Assembly: GCF_018491765.1 (NCBI RefSeq)
Contig: NZ_JABWCU010000007.1
Location: 124,001-188,000 of the forward strand
DNA length: 64,000 nt
Source of the DNA: Novosphingobium profundi
GTDB lineage: Bacteria; Pseudomonadota; Alphaproteobacteria; Sphingomonadales; Sphingomonadaceae
Direction of reading: 5' to 3'
Position numbers and translations under genes: made by a program
Shown: piece by piece, positions 17,760-27,713 of the stretch
How the letters are laid out: each line of letters opens with the position of its first letter
Numbering within the stretch: the first letter of the stretch is position 1
Notes under the pieces: model-generated
Told to the model about the DNA's origin: nothing
The model's input: the letters and a program-made list of their open reading frames with translations, nothing else
Databases searched by the model: none

Positions 17760-19715
17760 TTGCCACGCAAGACCGCTCCTAACCTCATTATCGGCAAGGC
17801 CGGTCAGCATCCGCTGATCGTCGCGCAGTACTTGCGCCTGCGCCAGCAGATTCCAGCGCTCTACAGCCTTCTCTCGGCCAACACGCTGATCCTTGCCTAT
17901 ACCCACCGGCATCTGGCTCCGTTGGCGCTCACGCTGGCCATCCCCGCCTTCCTGATCGCCACGTCGCTCGTGCGCATGCTGGTCTGGATGCGCCCGGTCA
18001 AGGCCGAATCCTACGTCCCCTCGCTCATCGCCAGCAAGCTCCGGGCCACCACGGCACTCTCGATCGCCTTTTCGCTCTGCTTCGTCGCCTGGGCCTTTAC
18101 TCTCGACCAATACGGCGGTCCCTACGAGCACGGGCATGTCGCGATCTTCGTGGCGGTCACCTTGCTCGGCTGCGTCTATTGCCTCAGCTTCCTGCCGCAG
18201 GCAGCCGAAGGCGTATGCCTGACGGTCACCGGTGCCTTCCTGATCTACGCACTCTATATCGGGACGGAAATCTACATCGCCGTGGCGGTGAACCTCGCGC
18301 TCGTCGCGGCCGTAATTCTCAAGCTGACCAACGATTCCTACAACGCCTTCGTCGAGCTCGAGGTCTCGCAGCGCGCGCTCAACAGCGAGCGGCGCCAGGC
18401 CCACGTGCTGGGCGAGGAAAACGCGATCCTCGCGCAGACCGACGCGCTGACGGGCCTGCCCAACCGGCGCTACTTCTTCGCCACCCTGGAGAGCCTCCTG
18501 GTCAGCGACGGCCCTCGCCAACCGTTCTGTATCGGCCTGATCGACCTCGACCGTTTCAAACCCGTGAACGACACTTACGGCCATGCCAATGGCGACCGGC
18601 TGCTGAAGATCCTGGGCGAGCGCATGTCCAAGGCCGCGCCCAGCGACGCCATTCTCGCGCGGCTTGGCGGCGACGAGTTCGGATTGATCGTGATGGGCGA
18701 TCTCGATCACGCCGAAGACGTCACCCAGGTTCTCTTCGACCAGATCTGCAAGCCCGGGCGGCTCGGCGACGTCGTCGTCTCGGTCGGGTGCTCGGCCGGC
18801 CTCGCCGGCTTCCCCGACGCGGCGACAAGCGCCAACCTGCTGTACGATCGCGCCGATTTCGCGCTTTACCACGCCAAGAATCACAAGCGCGGACAATGCG
18901 TGCGCTTCACCGAGGAACTCGAGGATCTCATCCGTTCGGAGCAGACGCTGGACACCGCGCTTCAGGCGGCCAATCTGGAGGCGGAGCTCTCGCTCGCGTT
19001 CCAGCCGATCGTCGAGACCTCGGACCTGCACATGGTGGGTGTCGAATGCCTCGCACGCTGGACCACGCCCCTCCTCGGCCCCGTCGCTCCCGAGCAGCTG
19101 ATCGCGACCGGTGAGCGGCTCGGCAAGGCGCGCGAAGTCACTCTTACCTTGTTCGGCAAGGCGCTCGAAGCGATTTGCGAGCTTCCCGAGAGCCTGCGCA
19201 TGTCGTTCAACCTGTCGGGACGCGACTTGTGCGACACCGCCACGATCGCCGAACTTCTCGAGCGCATCGACACGATGGAGTGTTCGCCCTCGCGCCTCGT
19301 CTTCGAAATCACCGAAACTTCGCTCATTGCCGAGCTGGAGACCGCGCGCGGCGCGCTCGAACGCCTGCGTCAGACCGGCGCGAAAATCGCGCTCGACGAT
19401 TTCGGAACGGGCTATTCCAGCTTGTCCTCGCTGCACCAGTTGCCGCTCGACATGGTCAAGATCGACCGCAGCTTCGCCTCGCAACTTGAGGAGGCGGCCG
19501 GGCGACGCCTGATCACCGCGATCCGCAACCTCGCGCGCTCGCTGACGCTGGAATGCGTAATCGAGGGCATCGAAACCGACAACCAGCTGATCAGCGCACG
19601 CCTCGCCGGGTTCCCGCTCGCGCAGGGCTACCTGATCGCCAAGCCGATGCCCCTCACCGCACTTCTCACCTCGCTCAAGGGCGAGCCCAGCACGACAGGA
19701 CAGGCCACGCGCTGA
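17760..19715 (+). CDS. Membrane GGDEF/EAL cyclic-di-GMP protein
   Basis: A 651-residue protein with five or six N-terminal membrane helices (about residues 30-200), a GGDEF domain with an intact GGDEF motif near residue 302 and a C-terminal EAL domain from about 405. The EAL signature is ECL rather than EAL (VECLARW); the other phosphodiesterase motifs are present (FNLSGRD, EITET, LDDFGTG, KIDRSF and IEGIET). It could make and degrade cyclic-di-GMP, or use one domain as a sensor. The start is TTG with GGAG about 12 bases upstream; no better start lies nearby. Divergent from hrpB. A TTAACC sequence about 27 bases before the start resembles a CtrA half-site. Confidence 0.92.
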   Translation: MPRKTAPNLIIGKAGQHPLIVAQYLRLRQQIPALYSLLSANTLILAYTHRHLAPLALTLAIPAFLIATSLVRMLVWMRPVKAESYVPSLIASKLRATTALSIAFSLCFVAWAFTLDQYGGPYEHGHVAIFVAVTLLGCVYCLSFLPQAAEGVCLTVTGAFLIYALYIGTEIYIAVAVNLALVAAVILKLTNDSYNAFVELEVSQRALNSERRQAHVLGEENAILAQTDALTGLPNRRYFFATLESLLVSDGPRQPFCIGLIDLDRFKPVNDTYGHANGDRLLKILGERMSKAAPSDAILARLGGDEFGLIVMGDLDHAEDVTQVLFDQICKPGRLGDVVVSVGCSAGLAGFPDAATSANLLYDRADFALYHAKNHKRGQCVRFTEELEDLIRSEQTLDTALQAANLEAELSLAFQPIVETSDLHMVGVECLARWTTPLLGPVAPEQLIATGERLGKAREVTLTLFGKALEAICELPESLRMSFNLSGRDLCDTATIAELLERIDTMECSPSRLVFEITETSLIAELETARGALERLRQTGAKIALDDFGTGYSSLSSLHQLPLDMVKIDRSFASQLEEAAGRRLITAIRNLARSLTLECVIEGIETDNQLISARLAGFPLAQGYLIAKPMPLTALLTSLKGEPSTTGQATR

Positions 19716-20471
19716 TCAGAGCCGGCGCACCCCATAGTCGATCCGGATCCGCACCCAGACGCCAAGTTGCGCCTTGCCATTGATCTGCGGCGCCTTGACG
19801 CGAAACTGCCAGGCCGCGTTCAGCACCGCCAGGCCCAGGCCCGAACCGCGCGGCGATTCGCCCAGGATCTGGCAATTCTCGACCCGGTTATCGGCAATCG
19901 TCTGGCAGGCAATCAGGCCATAGCCCTCATCGGGGCGGCCGGGCGGAAGGTACGTTGCCAGTTCCGCATCGGTCGGCCGGCGATACCAGTCGGCGTTGTA
20001 GAGAACCGCACCGCCGGGACCTTCGCCCGGGCCATACGTCTTTCCGCCGCCGGCCTCGGCCCCGGTCGGCGCCGTGCTGGACATCTTGCCGATGTCGGCC
20101 GAAGCCATGTCGTTGCGCGACATCTTGAGAAACGTGAAGGCCGGCTTCTCGGCGGGCGCCTTGGGCGTATCCACCTTGGGCGTTTCCACCGGAGCCACGA
20201 AGCGCTCGGGCTTCGTCTGCTCCTTCTTTTCTGCCTTCGCGGGCTTCTTGTCCTCCGACTTCTTGTCGCCCTTCTCGTGCTGGTCGCCCTGCACGTCGAA
20301 GCTCGTCACCGTTTGCGCCGGCTTTTCCAGACGGGGCGCGATCTGGGTCTGGTAGATCGCCGCCAGCAGGACAAGCAGGACCACGGCGGCCGACAGGCCG
20401 GCCGAAAACGCACGCTGCCGGCGCGAGCCGGGTTGGTAACCAGTGGTAACGCGAAACGCAGCTTCACTCAT
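19716..20471 (-). CDS. TonB-like energy-transducer protein
   Basis: A 251-residue protein with a cytoplasmic N terminus, one membrane helix (about residues 27-48), a charged Lys/Glu/Pro-rich linker (about 60-120) and a globular C-terminal domain (about 160-251). The short cytoplasmic tail, single anchor and extended KP/EK-rich spacer are the plan of TonB, and the C-terminal part (VENCQILGESPRGSGLGLAVLNAAWQF) resembles the TonB_C fold, where a Cys-containing strand is followed by a helix. Its stop codon directly abuts that of the convergent GGDEF/EAL gene. It could energise an outer-membrane receptor or be a TonB-fold protein of another role. Start ATG at 20471 precedes MSEAAF; the frame extends to 20507. 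Confidence 0.7.
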   Translation of the reverse strand: MSEAAFRVTTGYQPGSRRQRAFSAGLSAAVVLLVLLAAIYQTQIAPRLEKPAQTVTSFDVQGDQHEKGDKKSEDKKPAKAEKKEQTKPERFVAPVETPKVDTPKAPAEKPAFTFLKMSRNDMASADIGKMSSTAPTGAEAGGGKTYGPGEGPGGAVLYNADWYRRPTDAELATYLPPGRPDEGYGLIACQTIADNRVENCQILGESPRGSGLGLAVLNAAWQFRVKAPQINGKAQLGVWVRIRIDYGVRRL

Positions 20472-20595
20472 CGCCGGAGCCTTACCGCGCTCGCCAGCGC
20501 ATCGCAATCGGCGCGGCCGTCGCGAATTGTCGCCATCAGAGCCATGAGCCGACCCGTAGCGCTACAATGCCGAAATGCCGGTTCGCCCGCGCCGG

Positions 20596-21612
20596 TCAGT
20601 AGCGACGGGCCACGGCGAACTGCACCGCCTCGCCCATCGCGTCACGCGCGGCTCCGGCGGGGAAGATCGACAGGGAATCAATGGCGCGCTGCGCGTAAAG
20701 ACGCGCCCGCTCGCGCGTCGCCTCGACGCAGCCGTACTTGTTGATCAGTGTCACCGCGTGCGCGAGATCCTCGTCCTCGCAGCGGAAGCCCGCGATCGCC
20801 TCTTCCCAGAACTTGCGCTCCTCGGCATTGCCGCGCGCATAGGCAAGGATGACCGGGAGGGTCATCTTGCCCTCGCGAAAATCGTCGCCCTTGTCCTTGC
20901 CCGATTCGGCGACTTCGGAATCGTAGTCGATCGCATCGTCCACGAGCTGGAAGGCGATCCCGAGATTGCGACCATACGCGTCGAGCGCCAGCTCCTCGGC
21001 CTCGGACTTCTCGGCGACGATGCCCGAGATGCGCGTGGCCGCAGCGAACAGCGCCGCCGTCTTGGAGCCGATGATCTGGAGATAGTGCTCCTCGCTCGTC
21101 TCGATCCGGCGCTGCGCGGTCAACTGGTCGACTTCACCTTCGGCGATGATCGAACTCGCCTTCGAGAAGACCTTGAGCACCTTGAGGCTGCCGTCCTCGA
21201 CCATCAGTTCGAAGGCACGGGTAAACAAGAAGTCGCCGACGAGAACCGTCGCCGGGTTGCCGAAGACGATGTTTGCGGCCGCCTTGCCGCGGCGCATGTC
21301 CGAACCGTCGACAACGTCGTCGTGCAGCAGCGTCGCGGTGTGGAGGAATTCGACCGCCGCCGCCAGCTTGTGGTGGCGCGTACCCTGGTAGCCACACAGC
21401 TCGGCGGCGGCGACCATCAACATCGGGCGCATGCGCTTGCCGCCACCTGCAATCAGGTGGCCAGCGAGAGCCGGAATGAGGGGAATCTCGCTCTGCATCC
21501 GGTCGAGGATGACGGAGTTGACACTGTTCATGCCGGGAGCCGTCAAGGCCAGCATCGGCGCCAGGGAGGGCTGCGACCCGCGTTCACGCAAGGATATGAC
21601 TTCTGCACTCAT
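20596..21612 (-). CDS. Polyprenyl (octaprenyl/decaprenyl) diphosphate synthase
   Basis: A trans-isoprenyl diphosphate synthase of 338 residues, making the quinone side chain from IPP and an allylic diphosphate. The two Asp-rich motifs are DDVVDGSDMRRG (first) and DDAIDYDSE (second); GGKRMRPML is the IPP-binding region. The length and the sequence at the chain-length site are compatible with a long-chain product of the IspB group; sphingomonads usually have ubiquinone-10, so a decaprenyl product is likely but unproven. ATG at 21612 gives MSAEVISL, and the frame extending to 21675 is not supported by a ribosome site. Divergent from chorismate mutase. Confidence 0.92.
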   Translation of the reverse strand: MSAEVISLRERGSQPSLAPMLALTAPGMNSVNSVILDRMQSEIPLIPALAGHLIAGGGKRMRPMLMVAAAELCGYQGTRHHKLAAAVEFLHTATLLHDDVVDGSDMRRGKAAANIVFGNPATVLVGDFLFTRAFELMVEDGSLKVLKVFSKASSIIAEGEVDQLTAQRRIETSEEHYLQIIGSKTAALFAAATRISGIVAEKSEAEELALDAYGRNLGIAFQLVDDAIDYDSEVAESGKDKGDDFREGKMTLPVILAYARGNAEERKFWEEAIAGFRCEDEDLAHAVTLINKYGCVEATRERARLYAQRAIDSLSIFPAGAARDAMGEAVQFAVARRY

Positions 21613-21721
21613 CCAGCGCGCAATGGGGTCTCGCGCGCTCCGACGCAAGTGCAAAAAGGGCCGCGTCGGCAGCATCGAGCGACTGGCAGAACCGCTCCAG
21701 CCATGCTAGCGCGCCCGCACG

Positions 21722-22021
21722 ATGACCAAGGATACGCCCGCTCCCGATCCGGTTCTTGCCGGTTTCCGCTCGAGCATCGACAACATCGATGCCGCTCTCA
21801 TCCACATGCTCGCCGAGCGCTTTCGGATCACCCAGGCCGTGGGCGCCTACAAGGCTCAGCACGACCTGCCCGCCTCCGACCCGGGCCGTGAGCAAACCCA
21901 GATCGAGCGCCTGCGCAAGCTGGCCGAGGACGCCAATCTCGATCCCGATTTCGGCGAGAAGTTCCTGCGCTTCATCATCGAGGAAGTGATCCGCCACCAC
22001 GAACAGGCCAAGAGCGCCTGA
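21722..22021 (+). CDS. Chorismate mutase, AroQ class
   Basis: A 99-residue monofunctional chorismate mutase that converts chorismate to prephenate for phenylalanine and tyrosine. The all-helical AroQ pattern is visible: FRSSIDNIDAALIHMLAERFRITQAVG, with the catalytic Arg and Lys candidates in R-x-x-I-D and YKAQHDLPASDPGRE. The single-domain length is normal for alphaproteobacteria. The start is an ATG 110 bases from the divergent prenyl synthase start, so the two share a promoter region. A perfect palindrome lies just after the stop. Confidence 0.93.
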   Translation: MTKDTPAPDPVLAGFRSSIDNIDAALIHMLAERFRITQAVGAYKAQHDLPASDPGREQTQIERLRKLAEDANLDPDFGEKFLRFIIEEVIRHHEQAKSA

Positions 22022-22032
22022 TCGATGCAAAA

Positions 22033-22056
22033 ATGCCGCCGCGATCGCGGCGGCAT
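22033..22056 (+). terminator. Palindromic hairpin after chorismate mutase
   Basis: A perfect 24-base palindrome (ATGCCGCCGCGA and its complement) starts 12 bases after the stop. It can form a strong stem but is not followed by a T tract, so termination is possible, not certain. It also sits between convergent genes. Confidence 0.5.
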
Positions 22057-22126
22057 CATGCCATGCACCAAGCCTGTGCGGCCGGGCCGATCCGACCAGG
22101 GCTCGGGACCGCGATGACCCGACGGC

Positions 22127-22330
22127 TTACTCGGGAACGTATTCCTGCAGCTTGGCCATCAGGGTCTGGATGCGCGTCGCCGCGTCATTGAAGGTCTTCA
22201 TTTCGTCGCGGTTACCCGAGGACTTGGCTTCCTTGGAGGATTCCAGATAGCCTTCCAGGTCCACTTCCAGCGCATCGACCAGCATTGCGATTTCGTCGCT
22301 CGTCAGGGTCAGGGTGATATCGTCGTTCAT
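22127..22330 (-). CDS. Small acidic hypothetical protein
   Basis: A 67-residue protein beginning MNDDITLTLTSDEIAMLVDALE. It is acidic with two predicted helices: DEIAMLVDALEVDLEGYLESS and the C-terminal DEMKTFNDAATRIQTLMAKLQEYV. AGGAG lies at a good distance before ATG 22330, so translation is likely. The helical, coiled-coil-like pattern suggests protein binding, but no family is recognised. It is on the same strand as the sensor kinase region upstream, with a gap of about 120 bases to that gene, and probably has its own promoter. Confidence 0.75.
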   Translation of the reverse strand: MNDDITLTLTSDEIAMLVDALEVDLEGYLESSKEAKSSGNRDEMKTFNDAATRIQTLMAKLQEYVPE

Positions 22331-22453
22331 GTCGGCTCCTCGCCTCGTACCGGTGTGGAAATATGGGCGCCGACATAAGCCTTCGCGCCCGCGCTGCAAC
22401 CGCCCGCCCGCCACCTTTCCCCGAAAGCCGCGCCGACGATCAACGGCAAGGCA

Positions 22454-23845
22454 TCAAACCGCCGCACGCGGAAGCCGCAGCTTGACGAGCAATCCGCCCA
22501 TGTCCTCGCTCTCGGCAAGCGCGATCGTCCCGCCGTAGATCTCCACCACATCGCGCACGATCGCAAGTCCCAGCCCCGTCCCGGGCTTGCCGGTATCGAG
22601 CCGCGCACCGCGATCGAAGATGCGGGGACGCTCCTCCTCCGGAATGCCCATGCCATCGTCCTCGATCCAGATTTCGCACATGTTCGCAGGCGCCTTGCCC
22701 GCGCTCGCCGGATTGACCGTCACGAACACGCTACCCCCACCATACTTGGCTGCGTTCTCGATGAGGTTGCCGAGCAGTTCCTCGAGATCCTGCTTCTCGA
22801 CCGCGACGGTGGCGCCGTGATCGCCGTCGAGATCGAAGCGGGTGGTGTCGTAGAGGCGCTCGACCGCGCGGAACACCGCCTCGAGGCTCGGCCAGACCTC
22901 GGCGCGCGCCATGCCCGCCGAGCGGCGCCCGACGGCGCGCGCGCGCGCCAGATGGTGGTCGACGTGGCGGCGCATGTTGCCCACTTCGCGGATCACGGTC
23001 TTGTCGAGGTCGGGCTCCTTGGCGGTCGCGGCGTTGGTGACCACCGTCAGCGGGGTCTTGAGCGCATGGGCAAGGTTGCCCGCATGGGTGCGCGCCTCCT
23101 CGGCCTGGTTCTCGGTGTGCGCAAGCAGCGCGTTCAGTTCCTCGACCAGCGGCGCCACTTCGAGCGGCAGCGGATCGCTGACACGCGAGACGCCCGTGGT
23201 GCGCAATTTCTGGATTGCCCGGCGCACGTGGCGCAGCGGGAACAGGCCGTACCAGGTCTGCATCCCCGCCATCAGCAGGAGACCCACGCCCAGCACCAGG
23301 AAGCTGTAGATCAGGATCGAGCGGAAGGTCTTGATCTGGTCGTCGAGTTCCTCCCGGCTCGCCGCGACGGTGAACATCCACTGCGTGTCGCTGCCCGGAA
23401 GAATAACCGCGCGCTCCATGATGCGCAGCGGCTCGTTGGGAAACTGGTTGGAATTGTAGACGTGAGGCTTGGCATCGTAGTGGTCGGCCGGCACGTCGAT
23501 GCTGAGGTCCCACAAGGAGCGCGAGGAGAAGTCCTCGTGCCCCTTGGCGCGGATCTGCCAGTAGAGGCCCGAATTGGGCTCGAGAAAGCGCTGGTCGCCG
23601 AGCGGGCGGTTGAAATAGACCTCGCCGTCGGGGGCGATTTCGGCCGAACCGATCATGCCCAGCAGCATGTAGCTGAGCTGCTCGTCGAAATTGCGCGTGA
23701 CGAGGCCGGTCAGCGCGCTGTCGAGCGCGAGACCGCCCACCAGCAGGAGGATCGATATCCAGCCCGCCGCGATCAGCATCATGCGCCTTGCCAGCGAACC
23801 CGTATGGGGCGGCTTCACGGCGGTTATCTTCGCGTTCCCGGCCAC
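22454..23845 (-). CDS. Sensor histidine kinase (PhoQ-like)
   Basis: A 463-residue membrane kinase. Helices near residues 22-45 and about 175-200 flank a periplasmic domain of about 130 residues. A HAMP-like segment follows, then the dimerisation/phosphoacceptor helix with the H of LAHALKTPL, and the ATPase domain with NLIENAAKYG (N box), DDGMGIPEEERPRIFDRG (G1/F boxes) and GTGLGLAI (G2). The short sensor and domain order fit PhoQ-type kinases that respond to cations or envelope state. It lies 25 bases after the response regulator gene and is the third gene of a PepSY-regulator-kinase set. Confidence 0.94.
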   Translation of the reverse strand: MAGNAKITAVKPPHTGSLARRMMLIAAGWISILLLVGGLALDSALTGLVTRNFDEQLSYMLLGMIGSAEIAPDGEVYFNRPLGDQRFLEPNSGLYWQIRAKGHEDFSSRSLWDLSIDVPADHYDAKPHVYNSNQFPNEPLRIMERAVILPGSDTQWMFTVAASREELDDQIKTFRSILIYSFLVLGVGLLLMAGMQTWYGLFPLRHVRRAIQKLRTTGVSRVSDPLPLEVAPLVEELNALLAHTENQAEEARTHAGNLAHALKTPLTVVTNAATAKEPDLDKTVIREVGNMRRHVDHHLARARAVGRRSAGMARAEVWPSLEAVFRAVERLYDTTRFDLDGDHGATVAVEKQDLEELLGNLIENAAKYGGGSVFVTVNPASAGKAPANMCEIWIEDDGMGIPEEERPRIFDRGARLDTGKPGTGLGLAIVRDVVEIYGGTIALAESEDMGGLLVKLRLPRAAV

Positions 23846-23870
23846 ACCGGCCTCGCCTTGCGCGCCGCGC

Positions 23871-24548
23871 TCAGGAGCGCGTGGGCTCGGCGGGATCGTC
23901 GAGACTGTAGCCCAAGCCCCGGATCGTGGTGATGACGTCCGCGCCCAGCTTCTTGCGGATGCGGGTAACGAAGACCTCGATCGTATTCGAATCGCGGTCG
24001 AAATCCTGATCGTAGATGTGCTCGATCAGTTCGGTGCGGCTGACCACCTTGCCCTTGTGGTGCATCAGATAGGACAGGAGCTTGTACTCCTGCGCGGTCA
24101 GCTTGACCGGCTCGCCGGCAAGTGTGACGCGGCCCGAACGCGTGTCGAGGCGCACCGGCCCGGCGGTCAGTTCGCTCGACGTGTTGCCCGAGGCGCGGCG
24201 GATCAGCGCGCGCAGGCGGGCAATCAGCTCCTCGGTCTGGAAAGGCTTGGCCAGATAATCGTCCGCGCCCGCGTCGAGCCCGGCAACCTTGTCCGACCAG
24301 GAATCGCGCGCGGTCAGCACCAGCACGGGGAAATTGCGGTTTTCCTTGCGCCACATGCCCAGGACCGTGAGGCCGTCGATCTCGGGGAGGCCGAGGTCGA
24401 GCACGACTGCGTCGTAGTCTTCGGTCGAGCCGAGGAAATGGCCGTCCTCGCCGTCGACCGAAAGATCGACCGCATAGCCGTTCTGTTCCAGCGTGGATTT
24501 AAGCTGGGTGCCGAGTGTAGGTTCATCCTCGACGATCAGGATGCGCAA
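23871..24548 (-). CDS. OmpR-family response regulator
   Basis: A 225-residue DNA-binding response regulator. The receiver domain (residues 1-115) has the acidic pocket VEDE, the phosphoacceptor Asp in VLDLGLPEID and the conserved Lys in KPFQTEE; the winged-helix domain follows (about 130-222). The start is taken as TTG at 24548 (giving LRILIVEDEP), because GGGAGA lies about 8 bases upstream and the residues after it are where this family begins; the frame extends to 24605. It lies between an upstream PepSY gene and the downstream kinase, which is its likely partner. Confidence 0.92.
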   Translation of the reverse strand: MRILIVEDEPTLGTQLKSTLEQNGYAVDLSVDGEDGHFLGSTEDYDAVVLDLGLPEIDGLTVLGMWRKENRNFPVLVLTARDSWSDKVAGLDAGADDYLAKPFQTEELIARLRALIRRASGNTSSELTAGPVRLDTRSGRVTLAGEPVKLTAQEYKLLSYLMHHKGKVVSRTELIEHIYDQDFDRDSNTIEVFVTRIRKKLGADVITTIRGLGYSLDDPAEPTRS

Positions 24549-24610
24549 GTCAGGTTCTCCCTTTGGGGTCTCGAACGAAATGGGCTCAATACGACACAGC
24601 GTCAAGCGAC

Positions 24611-24629
24611 GGGAACCTCCAAGGTTCCC
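24611..24629. promoter_or_regulatory. Perfect inverted repeat between PepSY gene and response regulator
   Basis: GGGAACCT-CCA-AGGTTCCC is a perfect 8-bp dyad with a 3-base centre, 63 bases before the regulator start and 28 bases past the PepSY stop. It could be an operator for an autoregulating response regulator or a weak terminator for the PepSY gene; there is no T tract. Confidence 0.45.
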
Positions 24630-24657
24630 GGCAACGCCCGGTGCGTGCCCGACAATT

Positions 24658-24981
24658 CTAGCGTGATTCGCCGATTATCCGCCCGGTGCGGGCATCGACG
24701 TCGACGTAGTAGACCTTGCCCTTGTCGATGAACTTGAGGCGATAGGCCATGGCCGCCGGATCGTACTCGGGCCCGAGGTACTGCATTCCGTTCATGCGCG
24801 GCAGAACGATCTTCTCGATCTGCCGGCTGGAAAGGATATTGCCCGCCTTGCGCTCCTTGCGGACCTGCCCCTGTTCGCCGCTCTGCGCTTCGGCTGCGAA
24901 GGGCAGCGCGAGGATCGGTGCGGTCATCAGGCCGAGGGCCAGTGCGGCCAGTGCCTTCGAGGAAAAAGATAACTGTTTCAT
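24658..24981 (-). CDS. PepSY-domain periplasmic protein
   Basis: A 107-residue secreted protein. Residues 1-32 are a signal peptide (ending PFAAEAQS); the rest is one small PepSY domain, with the strand LKFIDKGKVYYVDVDARTGRII typical of the family. PepSY proteins are often genetically linked to envelope two-component systems and are thought to modulate them or act as inhibitors of secreted peptidases. Here it lies directly upstream of a regulator and a PhoQ-like kinase on the same strand, so it may be a target or an accessory sensor of that system. Divergent from an ABC-F gene. Confidence 0.88.
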   Translation of the reverse strand: MKQLSFSSKALAALALGLMTAPILALPFAAEAQSGEQGQVRKERKAGNILSSRQIEKIVLPRMNGMQYLGPEYDPAAMAYRLKFIDKGKVYYVDVDARTGRIIGESR

Positions 24982-25162
24982 CACGGTCTGGTTGCCTAAG
25001 GCCGAAGGATTGAACAAGCCCTGAATGTGGCACGAAGATGGCACAAGGCAGCAGGTGATGCACGCGGGGCACACCTCGTCCGGGCGCGCCCGCACCTTAC
25101 CGTCGTCACGCGCGCGAGGACGCTTGCCAGCCCCCTGCCCGCGCCTGTAGGGCGCTGGGATT

Positions 25163-26959
<1,797 letters not shown>

Positions 26960-27011
26960 GCCCGGCGGCCAACAAAGGCGCTTGCCATATCGGTAATCAC
27001 GCGTGAAAATG

Positions 27012-27041
27012 GAGAGCCAATCCGGTTAAACGCAGGCTCTC
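27012..27041. promoter_or_regulatory. Inverted repeat before XRE regulator
   Basis: GAGAGCC (27012-27018) and GGCTCTC (27035-27041) are perfect complements separated by 16 bases, 5 bases before the ATG at 27047. This is a candidate operator for autorepression or a translation-blocking hairpin. Confidence 0.4.
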
Positions 27042-27046
27042 TTCGC

Positions 27047-27649
27047 ATGATCGACCGTATCCGCGCCATTCGCCAGCAAAAGGGCCTCACCCTTGCCGAC
27101 GTGGCCGCCGCCTGTTCGCCGCCCACCACTGCGCAGACGATCGGGCGGCTCGAGACCGGCGCGCGCACGCTTTCGCTCGACTGGCTGAACCGGATCGCAG
27201 CCGCGCTGGGCGTCGAGCCGGGCAGCCTCGTGCGCGAGGAGACCCGAACGCCCGCGCGTGTCATCGCCCAGCTTGGCCCAAGCGGGCTCGTCGCGCTTTC
27301 GGCCCCCCACGACATTCTCCTGCCCAACGAGATCGACCCGCTCGCTCGCTGGGTGGTTCTACGTGTCGAGAGCGCCTGGGGTGAATATCGCGCCGGAGAC
27401 CAGCTCTGGATGCGCCATCTTGACTGGGGGGCGGTGCCCGTCGCGGCCAGCAAGCTCATCAACCGCGAGATGATCGTGCCCTTGCCGGGCGGACGCCTCG
27501 CGCTGGGCCGCCTGATCGCGATCACGCCCGAGACTCTCGAGGACGAGCACGCGGTCTCGCTCCTGCCCTCGCTCGACAACAAGCCGCCGATGCGGATCGA
27601 GGGCCCCGCCTGGATCGCCCTTGCCGAAATGCTCGTGCGCCCACTCTAG
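27047..27649 (+). CDS. XRE-family transcriptional regulator
   Basis: A 200-residue regulator with an N-terminal helix-turn-helix (about residues 3-62; RAIRQQKGLTLADVAAACS...TIGRLETGARTLSLDWLNRIAAALG). The remaining 130 residues form a beta-rich domain that recalls the LexA/S24 fold seen in many XRE repressors, but no Ser-Lys self-cleavage dyad is obvious. No strong ribosome site is visible; an inverted repeat sits just upstream of the ATG. Its target may be itself or the adjacent glycosyltransferase. Function unknown beyond DNA binding. Confidence 0.85.
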   Translation: MIDRIRAIRQQKGLTLADVAAACSPPTTAQTIGRLETGARTLSLDWLNRIAAALGVEPGSLVREETRTPARVIAQLGPSGLVALSAPHDILLPNEIDPLARWVVLRVESAWGEYRAGDQLWMRHLDWGAVPVAASKLINREMIVPLPGGRLALGRLIAITPETLEDEHAVSLLPSLDNKPPMRIEGPAWIALAEMLVRPL

Positions 27650-27713
27650 CGCATTGCGGAACTTGCGCCCGGGCGGTTGGTTGCCGCCCTACCCTCCCGA
27701 ATGAAAGTGATCG

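Noticed and set aside
27657..27681. Possible EcfG promoter before the GT4 gene (GGAAC at 27657)
   Set aside because: The second box reads GGTT at spacing 16, so it lacks the CGTT core. Kept only as weak.
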